From MFD01213-c1 sp963704405 (GTDB lineage: Bacteria; Planctomycetota; Phycisphaerae; Tepidisphaerales; Tepidisphaeraceae), in contig OY969903.1 of NCBI GenBank assembly GCA_963704405.1, forward strand, positions 2,852,001 through 2,916,000: a DNA stretch of 64,000 nucleotides. The letters run 5' to 3'. A program made the translations under genes and the position numbers. Under the pieces are notes generated by a model, which had not been told where the DNA came from, made no database searches, and was given only the letters and a program-made list of their open reading frames with translations. Every line of letters starts with the position of its first letter. Position 1 is the first letter of the stretch. This document shows, one piece after another, positions 38,529 through 46,031 of the stretch.

Positions 38529-38810
38529 TCAATCCAGATGCGTGCGCTTGGCATCCTTAAACAACACCGATACGCAAACAACCCCCAGCGCCACCAAAAG
38601 CAGCCAAGTCAGCGCGGTGGAGGAGGACTGCAACTGAACCGTCTGCTCATAACCCTGCAGCCGGGCGTCATAAACTTCCGGTTCATCGTCTGCCCGCACG
38701 CTGCCCGGAGCTGCCGCCAGTAAAACGATGGCCAGACACAATCCAGGCAGCACCCGCTTCAATGCAGGCGGCCATTTTGCATCAATCGAGCTGATCTTGA
38801 GGGGAGTCAT
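38529..38810 (-). CDS. Small exported membrane protein
   Basis: 93 residues from ATG 38810. A cleavable-looking signal (VLPGLCLAIVLLAAAPGSVRA) is followed by DDEPEVYDARLQGYEQTVQLQSS, a short extracytoplasmic part, and then a second hydrophobic helix (ALTWLLLVALGVVCVSVLF) with a basic end (KDAKRTHLD). The product would sit in the inner membrane with a 30-residue outside loop. I do not recognise a family. It is next to two other small anchored proteins, so the four may belong to one envelope assembly. Confidence 0.65.
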   Translation of the reverse strand: MTPLKISSIDAKWPPALKRVLPGLCLAIVLLAAAPGSVRADDEPEVYDARLQGYEQTVQLQSSSTALTWLLLVALGVVCVSVLFKDAKRTHLD

Positions 38811-38817
38811 TTCGACA

Positions 38818-39315
38818 TCATAACCAGCTATCGATCGGCCGGGCAAGCTGCCGAAATCCCTCGGCGGGCAAGGATACCGTCGCCCATTTCACGGATCGGC
38901 GCCGCATATGGTTTCGATATTCCGCCAGATCCACCCCCATCATCAAATACCATCGGTTGCGATATTCAAACATCCCCTCTGCCGGCTGCAACGGCGCTTC
39001 CACCCAATACACAAAAATCAGCACTGCTTTGAATCCTTCGCCGAAAACCTGTTCCCACTGTTGCAGGTCGGTGACATCCTGCTCTGCCGCCCATGTCTCA
39101 AATCCTATGCGGGCCGTCCGGTTGCGGCAGGATCGCCCCTTGACATCGATCAGCAGGTTTGGCCCCTTCTTGCTGTAGACGACGAAATCAAATGACTTGA
39201 GTTTCGCATTGGCAAACAGCGCCTTCTTCGCCTCGTCAACGGCGACATATGGAATGCCCCGATGCCGAAGGAACGCTTCAAACGCCGCTTCATAATGGAC
39301 GGTGCGATCAGCCAA
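38818..39315 (-). CDS. Nuclease-like protein with HYE and D-x-K motifs
   Basis: TTG 39315 is chosen because GGGGGAG lies 8 bases upstream and this start avoids overlap with the next gene; the longer frame from 39378 lacks a site. The 165-residue product starts MADRTVHYEAAFEAFL with H7-Y8-E9, and has D43 in SFDFVVYS and LLIDVKGRS with D57 and K59. This E...D...DxK order matches PD-(D/E)xK nucleases. Later parts have Trp and Tyr clusters (RWYLMMGVDLAEYRNHMRRR). It could be a nuclease fold used for housekeeping DNA repair; I cannot say which substrate. Confidence 0.7.
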   Translation of the reverse strand: MADRTVHYEAAFEAFLRHRGIPYVAVDEAKKALFANAKLKSFDFVVYSKKGPNLLIDVKGRSCRNRTARIGFETWAAEQDVTDLQQWEQVFGEGFKAVLIFVYWVEAPLQPAEGMFEYRNRWYLMMGVDLAEYRNHMRRRSVKWATVSLPAEGFRQLARPIDSWL

Positions 39316-39334
39316 AAGATAACTCCCCCACTGA

Positions 39335-39871
39335 TTAAACCCCAAGCAGCGGCAAGCGAATCGTTCGCCCTGACGCATCCGCCTTAACCGCCAGCGGCCC
39401 CGGTGTGCCGGCGCTGGACCGCCCGCGCAACTCCGCGTTCAACCGGAGCGTCGGGCGCGCCGCCCGCCGCGCGGGCTTCTTGCGGGCCGCTTTGCGGACC
39501 TTTTTTTTCCGGTTGGCGATCCGCTGGTCGCGCAGGAATTCCATTGCATAGGTCCACAAACCGTCGGCGCTGGTGAACAGGCGATCATAGTTGTAATCGC
39601 CGCCGTGATAGTCGCAGTTGTCGGTTGAATAAGACCGGCAGATTTGCGGGCGTGTATGATAGATGCCGCAGCGGTTGTCATCCTGCAGGTTTTTGCAGCG
39701 ATTCATGATGCCGATATACCACTGCTTTTTCTCGACAAATACGACGACGTTTTCATGCACCAGATACCATCGAATATTGTCGAAATCTTTTTTGCAATCC
39801 GGATTGTCGATCGGCAAAGCAAAATATCGGCAGCACAACGCGGAACATTTGTCACAAAGACACCCAGCCAT
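39335..39871 (-). CDS. YkgJ-like cysteine cluster protein
   Basis: 178 residues from ATG 39871. The N-terminus MAGCLCDKCSALCCRYF contains C4, C6, C9, C13 and C14, and further Cys occur in NRCGIYHTRPQICRSY and NCDYHGG. This is the YkgJ pattern, a proposed zinc or iron binding family often named zinc/iron-chelating domain. The C-terminal ~65 residues are a long basic tail (RKKKVRKAARKKPARRAARP) that may bind nucleic acid. It is the first gene of a seven-gene minus-strand run. The longer frame to 39916 is less likely because it overlaps plus-strand promoters. Confidence 0.85.
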   Translation of the reverse strand: MAGCLCDKCSALCCRYFALPIDNPDCKKDFDNIRWYLVHENVVVFVEKKQWYIGIMNRCKNLQDDNRCGIYHTRPQICRSYSTDNCDYHGGDYNYDRLFTSADGLWTYAMEFLRDQRIANRKKKVRKAARKKPARRAARPTLRLNAELRGRSSAGTPGPLAVKADASGRTIRLPLLGV

Positions 39872-40055
39872 GAACGTCACCCGAGCGTGAAGAATGAGAG
39901 GATCGAAATAGAACAACTATTCTGGATTTTGGATTGGATACAGGGTCGCATTGTCTCTTGAAATACGCAATCACCGATCCAAAATTCCAAAACCCTGACC
40001 CTGATCTGCCCGCGATTCTAGCCAAGACGCCCTGCACTCCGCTACATTTGGAGCC

Positions 40056-40652
40056 ATGCGCATCATTGCCGGCGAGCACCGCGGCCGCCAAATTCTCCCC
40101 CCCGCCGCTGACACGACGCGTCCCATTACCGATCGTGTAAAGCAATCCCTCTTTGACATCATCGCCGCATTTATCCCCAACGCGCAGGTATACGATTGTT
40201 TCGCCGGCACCGGCAGCATGGGCCTGGAATGCCTCAGCCGCGGCGCGGCTCATGTCACTTTCTTCGAAGCCGACCGCTCGGCCGCTTCGCTTTTGAAACG
40301 CAACATCGAGATGATCAGCGCCCAGGCCCAAAGCCGCATCATCTCAACCGACCTGTTCAAATGGTTCAGCACGGCTCCGCCGCCGGCCAACAAAATCGAT
40401 CTCCTGTTCCTCGATCCCCCCTACCGCTTTTTGAAAGAACGCGCCGCCGACCTTCGATCTCTTGCCGTGGCCTTCCTGCCTCATCTATCCGCGCACGGCA
40501 CGATTATCTTCCGCCACGACTCCACCGATGCGCTGGCCCTGGCTCCCTTCCAAGCCCGGGACACCCGAACTTACGGCTCCATGACCATAGACTTTCTCAG
40601 CCCTGTCACCCCTATAGCAACGGACTACGGACAACAGACTCCTGAAATATAA
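40056..40652 (+). CDS. rsmD: 16S rRNA (guanine-966-N2)-methyltransferase
   Basis: 198 residues. It starts MRIIAGEHRGRQILPP and TRPITDRVKQSLFDII, both diagnostic for RsmD. The SAM-binding motif VYDCFAGTGSMGLE lies near residue 48 and the catalytic motif LDPPY near 122. RsmD methylates G966 in 16S rRNA during 30S assembly. The stop codon overlaps the next start (TAATG), so translation is probably coupled to the DUF58 gene. Homologs usually sit near coaD; it is not seen here. Confidence 0.95.
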   Translation: MRIIAGEHRGRQILPPAADTTRPITDRVKQSLFDIIAAFIPNAQVYDCFAGTGSMGLECLSRGAAHVTFFEADRSAASLLKRNIEMISAQAQSRIISTDLFKWFSTAPPPANKIDLLFLDPPYRFLKERAADLRSLAVAFLPHLSAHGTIIFRHDSTDALALAPFQARDTRTYGSMTIDFLSPVTPIATDYGQQTPEI

Positions 40653-41527
40653 TGCCCCTCCCACGCTACCGATTTTTCTCTTCCATCGACGCCGCCCGCG
40701 TTAGCAATCTGCAATTAACCGCCCGGCAGGTTGTCGAAGGCGTCATTACCGGCCTGCACAAATCGCCTCACCGGGGCTTCAGCGTCGAATTCTCCGAACA
40801 CCGCGAATATGTGGCGGGCGATGAACTCCGCCACCTCGATTGGCGAGCCTACGCGCGATCTGATCGTTATTACATCAAACTCTACGAACAGGAAACCAAC
40901 CTCCGCGCCACGCTGGTTCTGGACACCAGCGCCAGCATGAAGTTCGCGGGCAAAATTGATTACGCCCGCCACCTGTGTGCGTGCATCGCCTATCTGCTGT
41001 CGATGCAACAAGACCTCGCCGGCTTTGTCGCGGTGGACGAATCGATCCATGTCGAGCTTCCCGCCAGTTCATCGGCCGCTCACCTCGATCGACTCTTCAA
41101 GGCGCTGGAAGCAATCCAGCCCGGCACGACATCCGATCTTCCCCGTCACCTCCACACCCTCGCCGAGCGCCTCCCCCGGCGCAGCCTGGTGATTTTGGTG
41201 ACCGACCTCTGGGTCGACCCCTCGGAGTTTGTCCGCTCCTTACAACACCTGCGTTATCGAAAGCACCAGGGGATGGTGCTCCATCTCCTCGACCGCGCCG
41301 AGGTTGATCTGCCGTATGAAAAACAGGTGACATTGCAGGATCTGGAAACCGGCGAAAAAATTCAGGTCGACCCCGCCGCCCTGCGTGAAGAATATCAACG
41401 GCAGGTTCAAACCTATTTAACCGACATCCGCCGGGCCTGCAGCAACAGCGACATGGAATACCATTCCATCTTCGTTGACCAGCCGTATGACAAAGCTTTG
41501 GTGCAATTGCTCAGCCGGCGCGTGTAG
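40652..41527 (+). CDS. DUF58 protein with vWA-like fold
   Basis: 291 residues starting at the overlapped ATG. The DUF58 signature HRGFSVEFSEHREYVAGDELRHLDWRAYARSDRYYIKLYEQETN covers residues ~32-75. The vWA part starts with LVLDTSASMKF (metal site DxSxS). Such proteins are usually encoded beside a MoxR ATPase and act in stress or envelope functions; no MoxR is present here, so the link is missing or elsewhere. A cytoplasmic protein without signal peptide. Confidence 0.92.
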   Translation: MPLPRYRFFSSIDAARVSNLQLTARQVVEGVITGLHKSPHRGFSVEFSEHREYVAGDELRHLDWRAYARSDRYYIKLYEQETNLRATLVLDTSASMKFAGKIDYARHLCACIAYLLSMQQDLAGFVAVDESIHVELPASSSAAHLDRLFKALEAIQPGTTSDLPRHLHTLAERLPRRSLVILVTDLWVDPSEFVRSLQHLRYRKHQGMVLHLLDRAEVDLPYEKQVTLQDLETGEKIQVDPAALREEYQRQVQTYLTDIRRACSNSDMEYHSIFVDQPYDKALVQLLSRRV

Positions 41528-41633
41528 AGTTCTTTCGTCCGGGGAGCCATTGATAAACGAATGATTAGCCACGGCGGGACTTTGCCTGCCCAAGTCAGGT
41601 GTCTGCCGAATCAGTACAAAGATCAACCATCAT

Positions 41634-41706
<73 letters not shown>

Positions 41707-41744
41707 TGGGGAAAATCGATGAAGTCCTGTGCGGATCGGAACCG

Positions 41745-43019
41745 CTATTCAAGCCGCCATTTTACGTCCCCGCCCACGATTGTCATTACCGCCCGCCCTT
41801 TCACCTTCCATCCATCAAATGGTGAATTGCGGCTCTTGCTGCGGAACTGATTTTTATCAATCGTCCATTCCAGATTCGGATCGATGATCGTCACATCCGC
41901 ATCCGCCCCCACTTTCAATGTGCCTTTATCGAGCTTGGTGATCTTCGCGCCAGCGATCGTCATCATCTCAATCAGTTTTGCCCAGCCGATATGCCCCGGC
42001 TCAACCAGCGCCTTGGCATACAGCGGCAGCGCCCCCTCGAGTCCCAGAATCCCAAAGGGGGCATTCTGAAATTCCAATTCTTTCTCTTCCGCCAGGTGCG
42101 GCGCGTGGTCTGTCGCGAGGCAATCAATCGTGCCATCCTTCACTGCTTCGACGCACGCCTTCACATCCGCCGCTGTCCGCAGCGGCGGATTCATTTTGTA
42201 ATTCGTGTCATACCCCCGGCAGCTCTCATCGGTCAGCAGAAGATGATGCGGCGCAACCTCCGCCGTCACCATCTGCCCATCGCGCTTTCCGCGGCGAATC
42301 AGTTCCACGCTCCATGCGGTGCTGATGTGCTGCACATGATAGCGGCATCCAATTGTCCGGTTCAGGAGCAGATCGCGCCCGATCATCAGTTGTTCGGCCT
42401 CCGCCGGAATCCCCGGCAGCCCGAGCGCCGTCGAAACAATTCCGCCATGCATGGCGCCTCCGCCCAGGGCGGGGTCTTCGCAATGCTGCATGATGACGGC
42501 ATCAAACATTTTGCAATATTGCAGCGCCTTGCGCATCACCGAGGCGTCGGCCACCCCCACGCCGTCATCGCTGAACGCCACCGCCCCCCGCGCATGCATG
42601 GAGCCGATCTCCGCGAGTTCCTTCCCTGTCCGCCCCTTGGTGATGGCGCCGATCGGATAGACGTTCGCCAGCCCCACTCGCTGCGACTCCCGCAAAATAA
42701 ACTCAATCGCCGCCTCCGTATCCAGCGGCGGCTTGGTATTGGGCATGCAGCAAACGGTCGTGAACCCCCCCGCCACTGCCGCGGTCGCCCCCGAAGCAAT
42801 CGTCTCCTCTTCCTCATCCCCCGGCTCGCGAAAATGGACGTGAATATCAATCAGCCCGGGTGTAACCAATTTCCCCTTGGCATCAATTACCCGATCCGCC
42901 TTGCCAAGATTGTCGCCAAGCGCTGCGATCTTTCCATCGCGCAAAAGAAGATCCGCCCGCGATTCAATCCCGCGGGAAGGATCAAGAATGATGCCGTTTT
43001 GAATCAGGAGTGAAGCCAT
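41745..43019 (-). CDS. pyrC: Dihydroorotase
   Basis: 424 residues, type I dihydroorotase length. The metal motif GLIDIHVHFREPGD has H60 and H62. Further motifs include CMPNTKPPLD, AVAFSDDGVG, CEDPALGG and CLATDHAPHLAEEKELEF, with the catalytic Asp in ATDHAPH. It cyclises carbamoyl-aspartate to dihydroorotate. ATG 43019 is the better start because MASLLIQNGIILDP is the normal N-terminus; the site is weak. It follows pyrB by 81 bp and pyrR in a pyrR-pyrB-pyrC operon on this strand. Confidence 0.96.
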   Translation of the reverse strand: MASLLIQNGIILDPSRGIESRADLLLRDGKIAALGDNLGKADRVIDAKGKLVTPGLIDIHVHFREPGDEEEETIASGATAAVAGGFTTVCCMPNTKPPLDTEAAIEFILRESQRVGLANVYPIGAITKGRTGKELAEIGSMHARGAVAFSDDGVGVADASVMRKALQYCKMFDAVIMQHCEDPALGGGAMHGGIVSTALGLPGIPAEAEQLMIGRDLLLNRTIGCRYHVQHISTAWSVELIRRGKRDGQMVTAEVAPHHLLLTDESCRGYDTNYKMNPPLRTAADVKACVEAVKDGTIDCLATDHAPHLAEEKELEFQNAPFGILGLEGALPLYAKALVEPGHIGWAKLIEMMTIAGAKITKLDKGTLKVGADADVTIIDPNLEWTIDKNQFRSKSRNSPFDGWKVKGRAVMTIVGGDVKWRLE

Positions 43020-43100
43020 AAAATCCGACCACAAAGGCGAGAAGATGCAAAGGAAGACACGAAGAATTGATCCGGGATCAATTTCAACCTACATCACTGC

Positions 43101-44099
43101 TCAGATACCACTTCCCTGCGTCACCAAATACAACACCGCCATCCGCACCGCCAGCCCATTCGTCACCTGCGTCAATATTCCGCTCTGCGGCCCGTCGGCA
43201 ATATGGCTGCTGATTTCCACCCCCCGATTCATCGGCCCCGGATGCATCACAAAGATATCCTTCTTGCACCGCAGAAATCGCTCTGAAGTCAGCCCGAACA
43301 ATCCGGTGAATTCCCGCACCGTCGGAAATTGACTGCTTTTAATGCGCTCATTCTGCACGCGGAGCATGTTGATCACATCGACTTCACCGATCACCGAATC
43401 AAAATCATGCACAACCCGCGCCCCAAGCGACTCAAATGCCTTGGGCAGCAGTGTTGCCGGCCCAACCAGGATCACTTCCGCTCCCAGCTTCTGCAGCCCC
43501 CACAGATTCGACCTGGCGACCCGGCTGTTGGCAATATCCCCCACGATCGCGACCTTCAGTCCCTCCACCCGGCCAAACCGCTCTCGAATGGTATACAGAT
43601 CGAGGAGCCCCTGCGTCGGGTGCTCATGCGCCCCGTCGCCTGCGTTGACCACGCTTGATTTGATCGACCGCGACAGCAATTCCGCAGACCCCGCCGCCGC
43701 GTGGCGGATCACGATCACATCGACACCCATCGCCTCGATATTGCGCGCGGTGTCGATCAGCGTCTCGCCTTTGCTGACGCTCGATCCTTTTTCGGAAAAA
43801 TCGATCACATCCGCCGACAACCGCTGCGCCGCCAGCGAAAAGCTCATGCGCGTGCGGGTGCTGTCTTCAAAAAATGCGTTGACGATCACCCGCCCCCGAA
43901 GCGCCGGCACCTTTTTCACGCTGCGCGTTGAAACTTCCTTAAACGAATCCGCCGTGTCCAGCACATACCGGATTTCATCCGCTGAAAGCTCCTCAAGCGA
44001 CAATAAATGCCGCCGCTTCCACCGGGGCTCAGTCGATGATGTTGCTGCGTCCCTCTCGCCCAAAGCATTCCTTTCGCCCATATCGTCCGCGTTTAGCAT
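43101..44099 (-). CDS. pyrB: Aspartate carbamoyltransferase catalytic subunit
   Basis: 332 residues from ATG 44099. The carbamoyl-phosphate motif FFEDSTRTRMSF has S80-T-R-T-R84, and HEHPTQGLLDLYTI, VGDIANSRVARSN and FVMHPGPMNRGVEI complete the family. The first ~25 residues are an extra polar tail (ADDMGERNALGERDAATSS); the true start might be one of the later codons. The enzyme starts pyrimidine synthesis from carbamoyl phosphate and aspartate. It lies 24 bp after pyrR and is followed by pyrC. No pyrI is present, as expected for this class. Confidence 0.96.
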   Translation of the reverse strand: MLNADDMGERNALGERDAATSSTEPRWKRRHLLSLEELSADEIRYVLDTADSFKEVSTRSVKKVPALRGRVIVNAFFEDSTRTRMSFSLAAQRLSADVIDFSEKGSSVSKGETLIDTARNIEAMGVDVIVIRHAAAGSAELLSRSIKSSVVNAGDGAHEHPTQGLLDLYTIRERFGRVEGLKVAIVGDIANSRVARSNLWGLQKLGAEVILVGPATLLPKAFESLGARVVHDFDSVIGEVDVINMLRVQNERIKSSQFPTVREFTGLFGLTSERFLRCKKDIFVMHPGPMNRGVEISSHIADGPQSGILTQVTNGLAVRMAVLYLVTQGSGI

Positions 44100-44122
44100 C
44101 ACCAGGTTATTTCACACAACCG

Positions 44123-44665
44123 TTAACCTGCCGTCCGCTGATCAATCACAATTTCATCGGCGCCGTCGCGCTCCATCAGTTTCACCTTCACCCGATGGGT
44201 CATCGGGACGTGCGCCTCCGTCAGGGCAACATAGTCAGGTTGAATCGGCAATTCACGCCCGCCGCGATCAACCAGCACTGCCAGCCGCACCGCCGCCGGC
44301 CGTCCAAAATCCGCCAGTGCATTGAGCGCCGCCCGCACGGTTCGCCCGGTGAACAGGACATCGTCCACCAGGATCAGAGGCCTGGCATTGATATCCACGT
44401 CAATCCGGGTTGGCCGCACCATTGGGCGCGGCCCAATTTCTGAAAGGTCGTCACGATACAGCGTAATATCCAAAACCCCCCGCCCGATCTGCGAATGCCC
44501 CGCCGTCTCCAGCAGCCGCACCAGCCGGTCCGCCAGCACATCCCCGCGTGTCCGGATGCCGACAACCGTGAGCTTTCCTGATGAAGGCGGATAGACCCCC
44601 GAGATCTGCGACGCCAGCCGCTCGATCATCCGCCCCACTTCGCCTTGGTCATAATATGCCCGCAT
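44123..44665 (-). CDS. pyrR: Pyrimidine operon regulator / uracil phosphoribosyltransferase
   Basis: 180 residues. The PRPP-binding loop LILVDDVLFTGRTV covers 97-110, with GIRTRGDVLADRL (~37) and LVDRGGRELPIQPDYV of PyrR. PyrR binds pyr mRNA in response to UMP/UTP and has weak uracil phosphoribosyltransferase activity. It is the first gene of the pyrRBC operon. The leader upstream (44666-44778) holds an imperfect GC-rich hairpin, but I do not see the usual PyrR binding loop. Regulation of this operon by attenuation is therefore possible, not shown. Confidence 0.95.
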   Translation of the reverse strand: MRAYYDQGEVGRMIERLASQISGVYPPSSGKLTVVGIRTRGDVLADRLVRLLETAGHSQIGRGVLDITLYRDDLSEIGPRPMVRPTRIDVDINARPLILVDDVLFTGRTVRAALNALADFGRPAAVRLAVLVDRGGRELPIQPDYVALTEAHVPMTHRVKVKLMERDGADEIVIDQRTAG

Positions 44666-44683
44666 CGGTGTCGCGGAAGGTAT

Positions 44684-44725
44684 GGGAACGGGGGTGGGAA
44701 TTCAAATTCGGGCCCCCTTCGTCCC
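44684..44725 (-). promoter_or_regulatory. GC-rich hairpin in the pyrR leader
   Basis: On the minus strand, GGGACGAAGGGGG (44725-44713) can pair with CCCCCGTTCCC (44694-44684), leaving an AT-rich loop. It lies ~20 bases before pyrR's ATG. There is no T run, so it is not a standard terminator; it could block the ribosome binding site or be a PyrR target. Confidence 0.35.
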
Positions 44726-44778
44726 GTATTCCGATACCGGGCAAACGCATGTGACTCCCGGCGCTTACGCTTTCTCCC

Positions 44779-45759
44779 TTATCCCTCAATATAAGAATTA
44801 CCGCTCCCATTTCCCCCCGCCGCCGCCGTTCCTGCCGGTCCCGCCGCATTCTCATTCACCGCCACTTCCAGCTTGAACACCGTAATCTCCGGCCTGCACC
44901 AATCCAGCACCCTCTGCCCATACGAAAGTCCCCGATTCACATACAAATGCCTTCCTTCGACCGCGTAATAGCCATGCGTGTAATGCCGATACCGATGCGG
45001 ATAAAACTTCCGCCCGAACTTGCTCGTCGCCACCTGCCGTCCGTGGGTATGCCCGCTCAGCATCCACTGCCACGGATAGGGCAGCAATTCCCTCACATTC
45101 GCCGGATTGTGATTCAAGCACACAATCGGGTTTTCCGGGTCCACTCCCGCAAACGCCACCTCTGCATCCAGGTGCCCCGACCATTCATCATCCAGCCCCA
45201 CAATCGCCAGCGGGCGGCTCACCGCCTCGCGCTTCAGATAAATCGTCTCATTCCGCAAACAAATCAGCCCTCGCTCCTTCAAACATTTCTCCAGATAATC
45301 CGCTCGCCGGTCGCCTTCCATCTGCGATGACTTTCCATAAATGCTGTAGTCATGATTCCCCAGCGTGCAGATCACCCCATGGGGGGCTCGCAGGTGCATT
45401 AATATGGTGGCGATCCGATGCGCAAACCGATATCCGCCGGTGATCAAATCCCCCGTTACCACCACCACATCCGGCTGCAATTCATTGACCCACTTCACAT
45501 ATTGGATCAGATACCGCTGCCAGACCACGGGGCTGTAATGCAGATCCGAAATCTGCACGATGCGAAACCCCGCCATCGCCGGATCCAGATTTGCCATCGG
45601 CATGCGCCGCCGATGAATATCCACCCACCGCCGATTCATCGGCAGCGCATGAACCCCCGTCAATCCGAGCCGCGCCAGGTTTTTCCAGATGGCGGTGCGC
45701 CACCGATGCTGCTTGCGCCATTGCGGATGCTTCAAATAATGCTTTAACGTCTCGATCAC
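44779..45759 (-). CDS. Calcineurin-like metallophosphoesterase
   Basis: 326 residues from GTG 45759, chosen for GGAGG 8 bases upstream; the frame from 45828 runs through a likely RNA or repeat region. The domain shows IVQISDLHYS (metal Asp and His), VVVVTGDLITGG, TLGNHDYSIYG and MLSGHTHGRQV, the full calcineurin-like set. The N-terminal ~55 residues are basic and might anchor weakly. It resembles YaeI-like UDP-2,3-diacylglucosamine or phosphodiesterase proteins in length, but the substrate is unknown. The C-terminal tail is Ala/Gly-rich. It is in the same orientation as the pyr genes, 113 bp upstream. Confidence 0.88.
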   Translation of the reverse strand: MIETLKHYLKHPQWRKQHRWRTAIWKNLARLGLTGVHALPMNRRWVDIHRRRMPMANLDPAMAGFRIVQISDLHYSPVVWQRYLIQYVKWVNELQPDVVVVTGDLITGGYRFAHRIATILMHLRAPHGVICTLGNHDYSIYGKSSQMEGDRRADYLEKCLKERGLICLRNETIYLKREAVSRPLAIVGLDDEWSGHLDAEVAFAGVDPENPIVCLNHNPANVRELLPYPWQWMLSGHTHGRQVATSKFGRKFYPHRYRHYTHGYYAVEGRHLYVNRGLSYGQRVLDWCRPEITVFKLEVAVNENAAGPAGTAAAGGNGSGNSYIEG

Positions 45760-46031
45760 GCCGCCGGCCTCCGTGCTTGGAACCGCTGCGAATGGTAGCC
45801 CATCTGCAACGAACACGGGACGCCACATTTTTTCAAGTTGCTCATCCGGGTAGTCGATACGGAAACAATGGCTGTGGGTCTCCGGCCGTTTTCGGCTGGG
45901 CAGCCTGTTTGGAGGCCGGTGTTACGGCGAGCACCGGTCTCTTTTTTATCCTGAATTTCCATCAAAAAAAAATACATTGCAGACGCAAAGACCCGCTCCC
46001 CTTTTTTTGAAATGGACTTCTGGCAGATCGC
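45760..46031 (-). other. Structured intergenic region with several hairpins
   Basis: Read on the minus strand, 45845-45960 contains GAGACCGGTGCTCGCCGTAACACCGGCC, then CAGGCTGCCCAGCC, then GAAAACGGCCGGAGACCC. GACCGGTG pairs with CACCGGCC (one G-U), and GGCTG pairs with CAGCC. On the plus strand the first hairpin is followed by six T, so it can serve as a plus-strand terminator. The region separates the EccC-like gene's 3' end from the phosphoesterase start. It may be a structured RNA or a dispersed repeat. Confidence 0.45.

Noticed and set aside
43342..44325. Long plus-strand frame opposite pyrB and pyrR
   Set aside because: It is the antisense shadow of two well supported genes and its sequence is Ser/Arg/Pro-rich without family resemblance.
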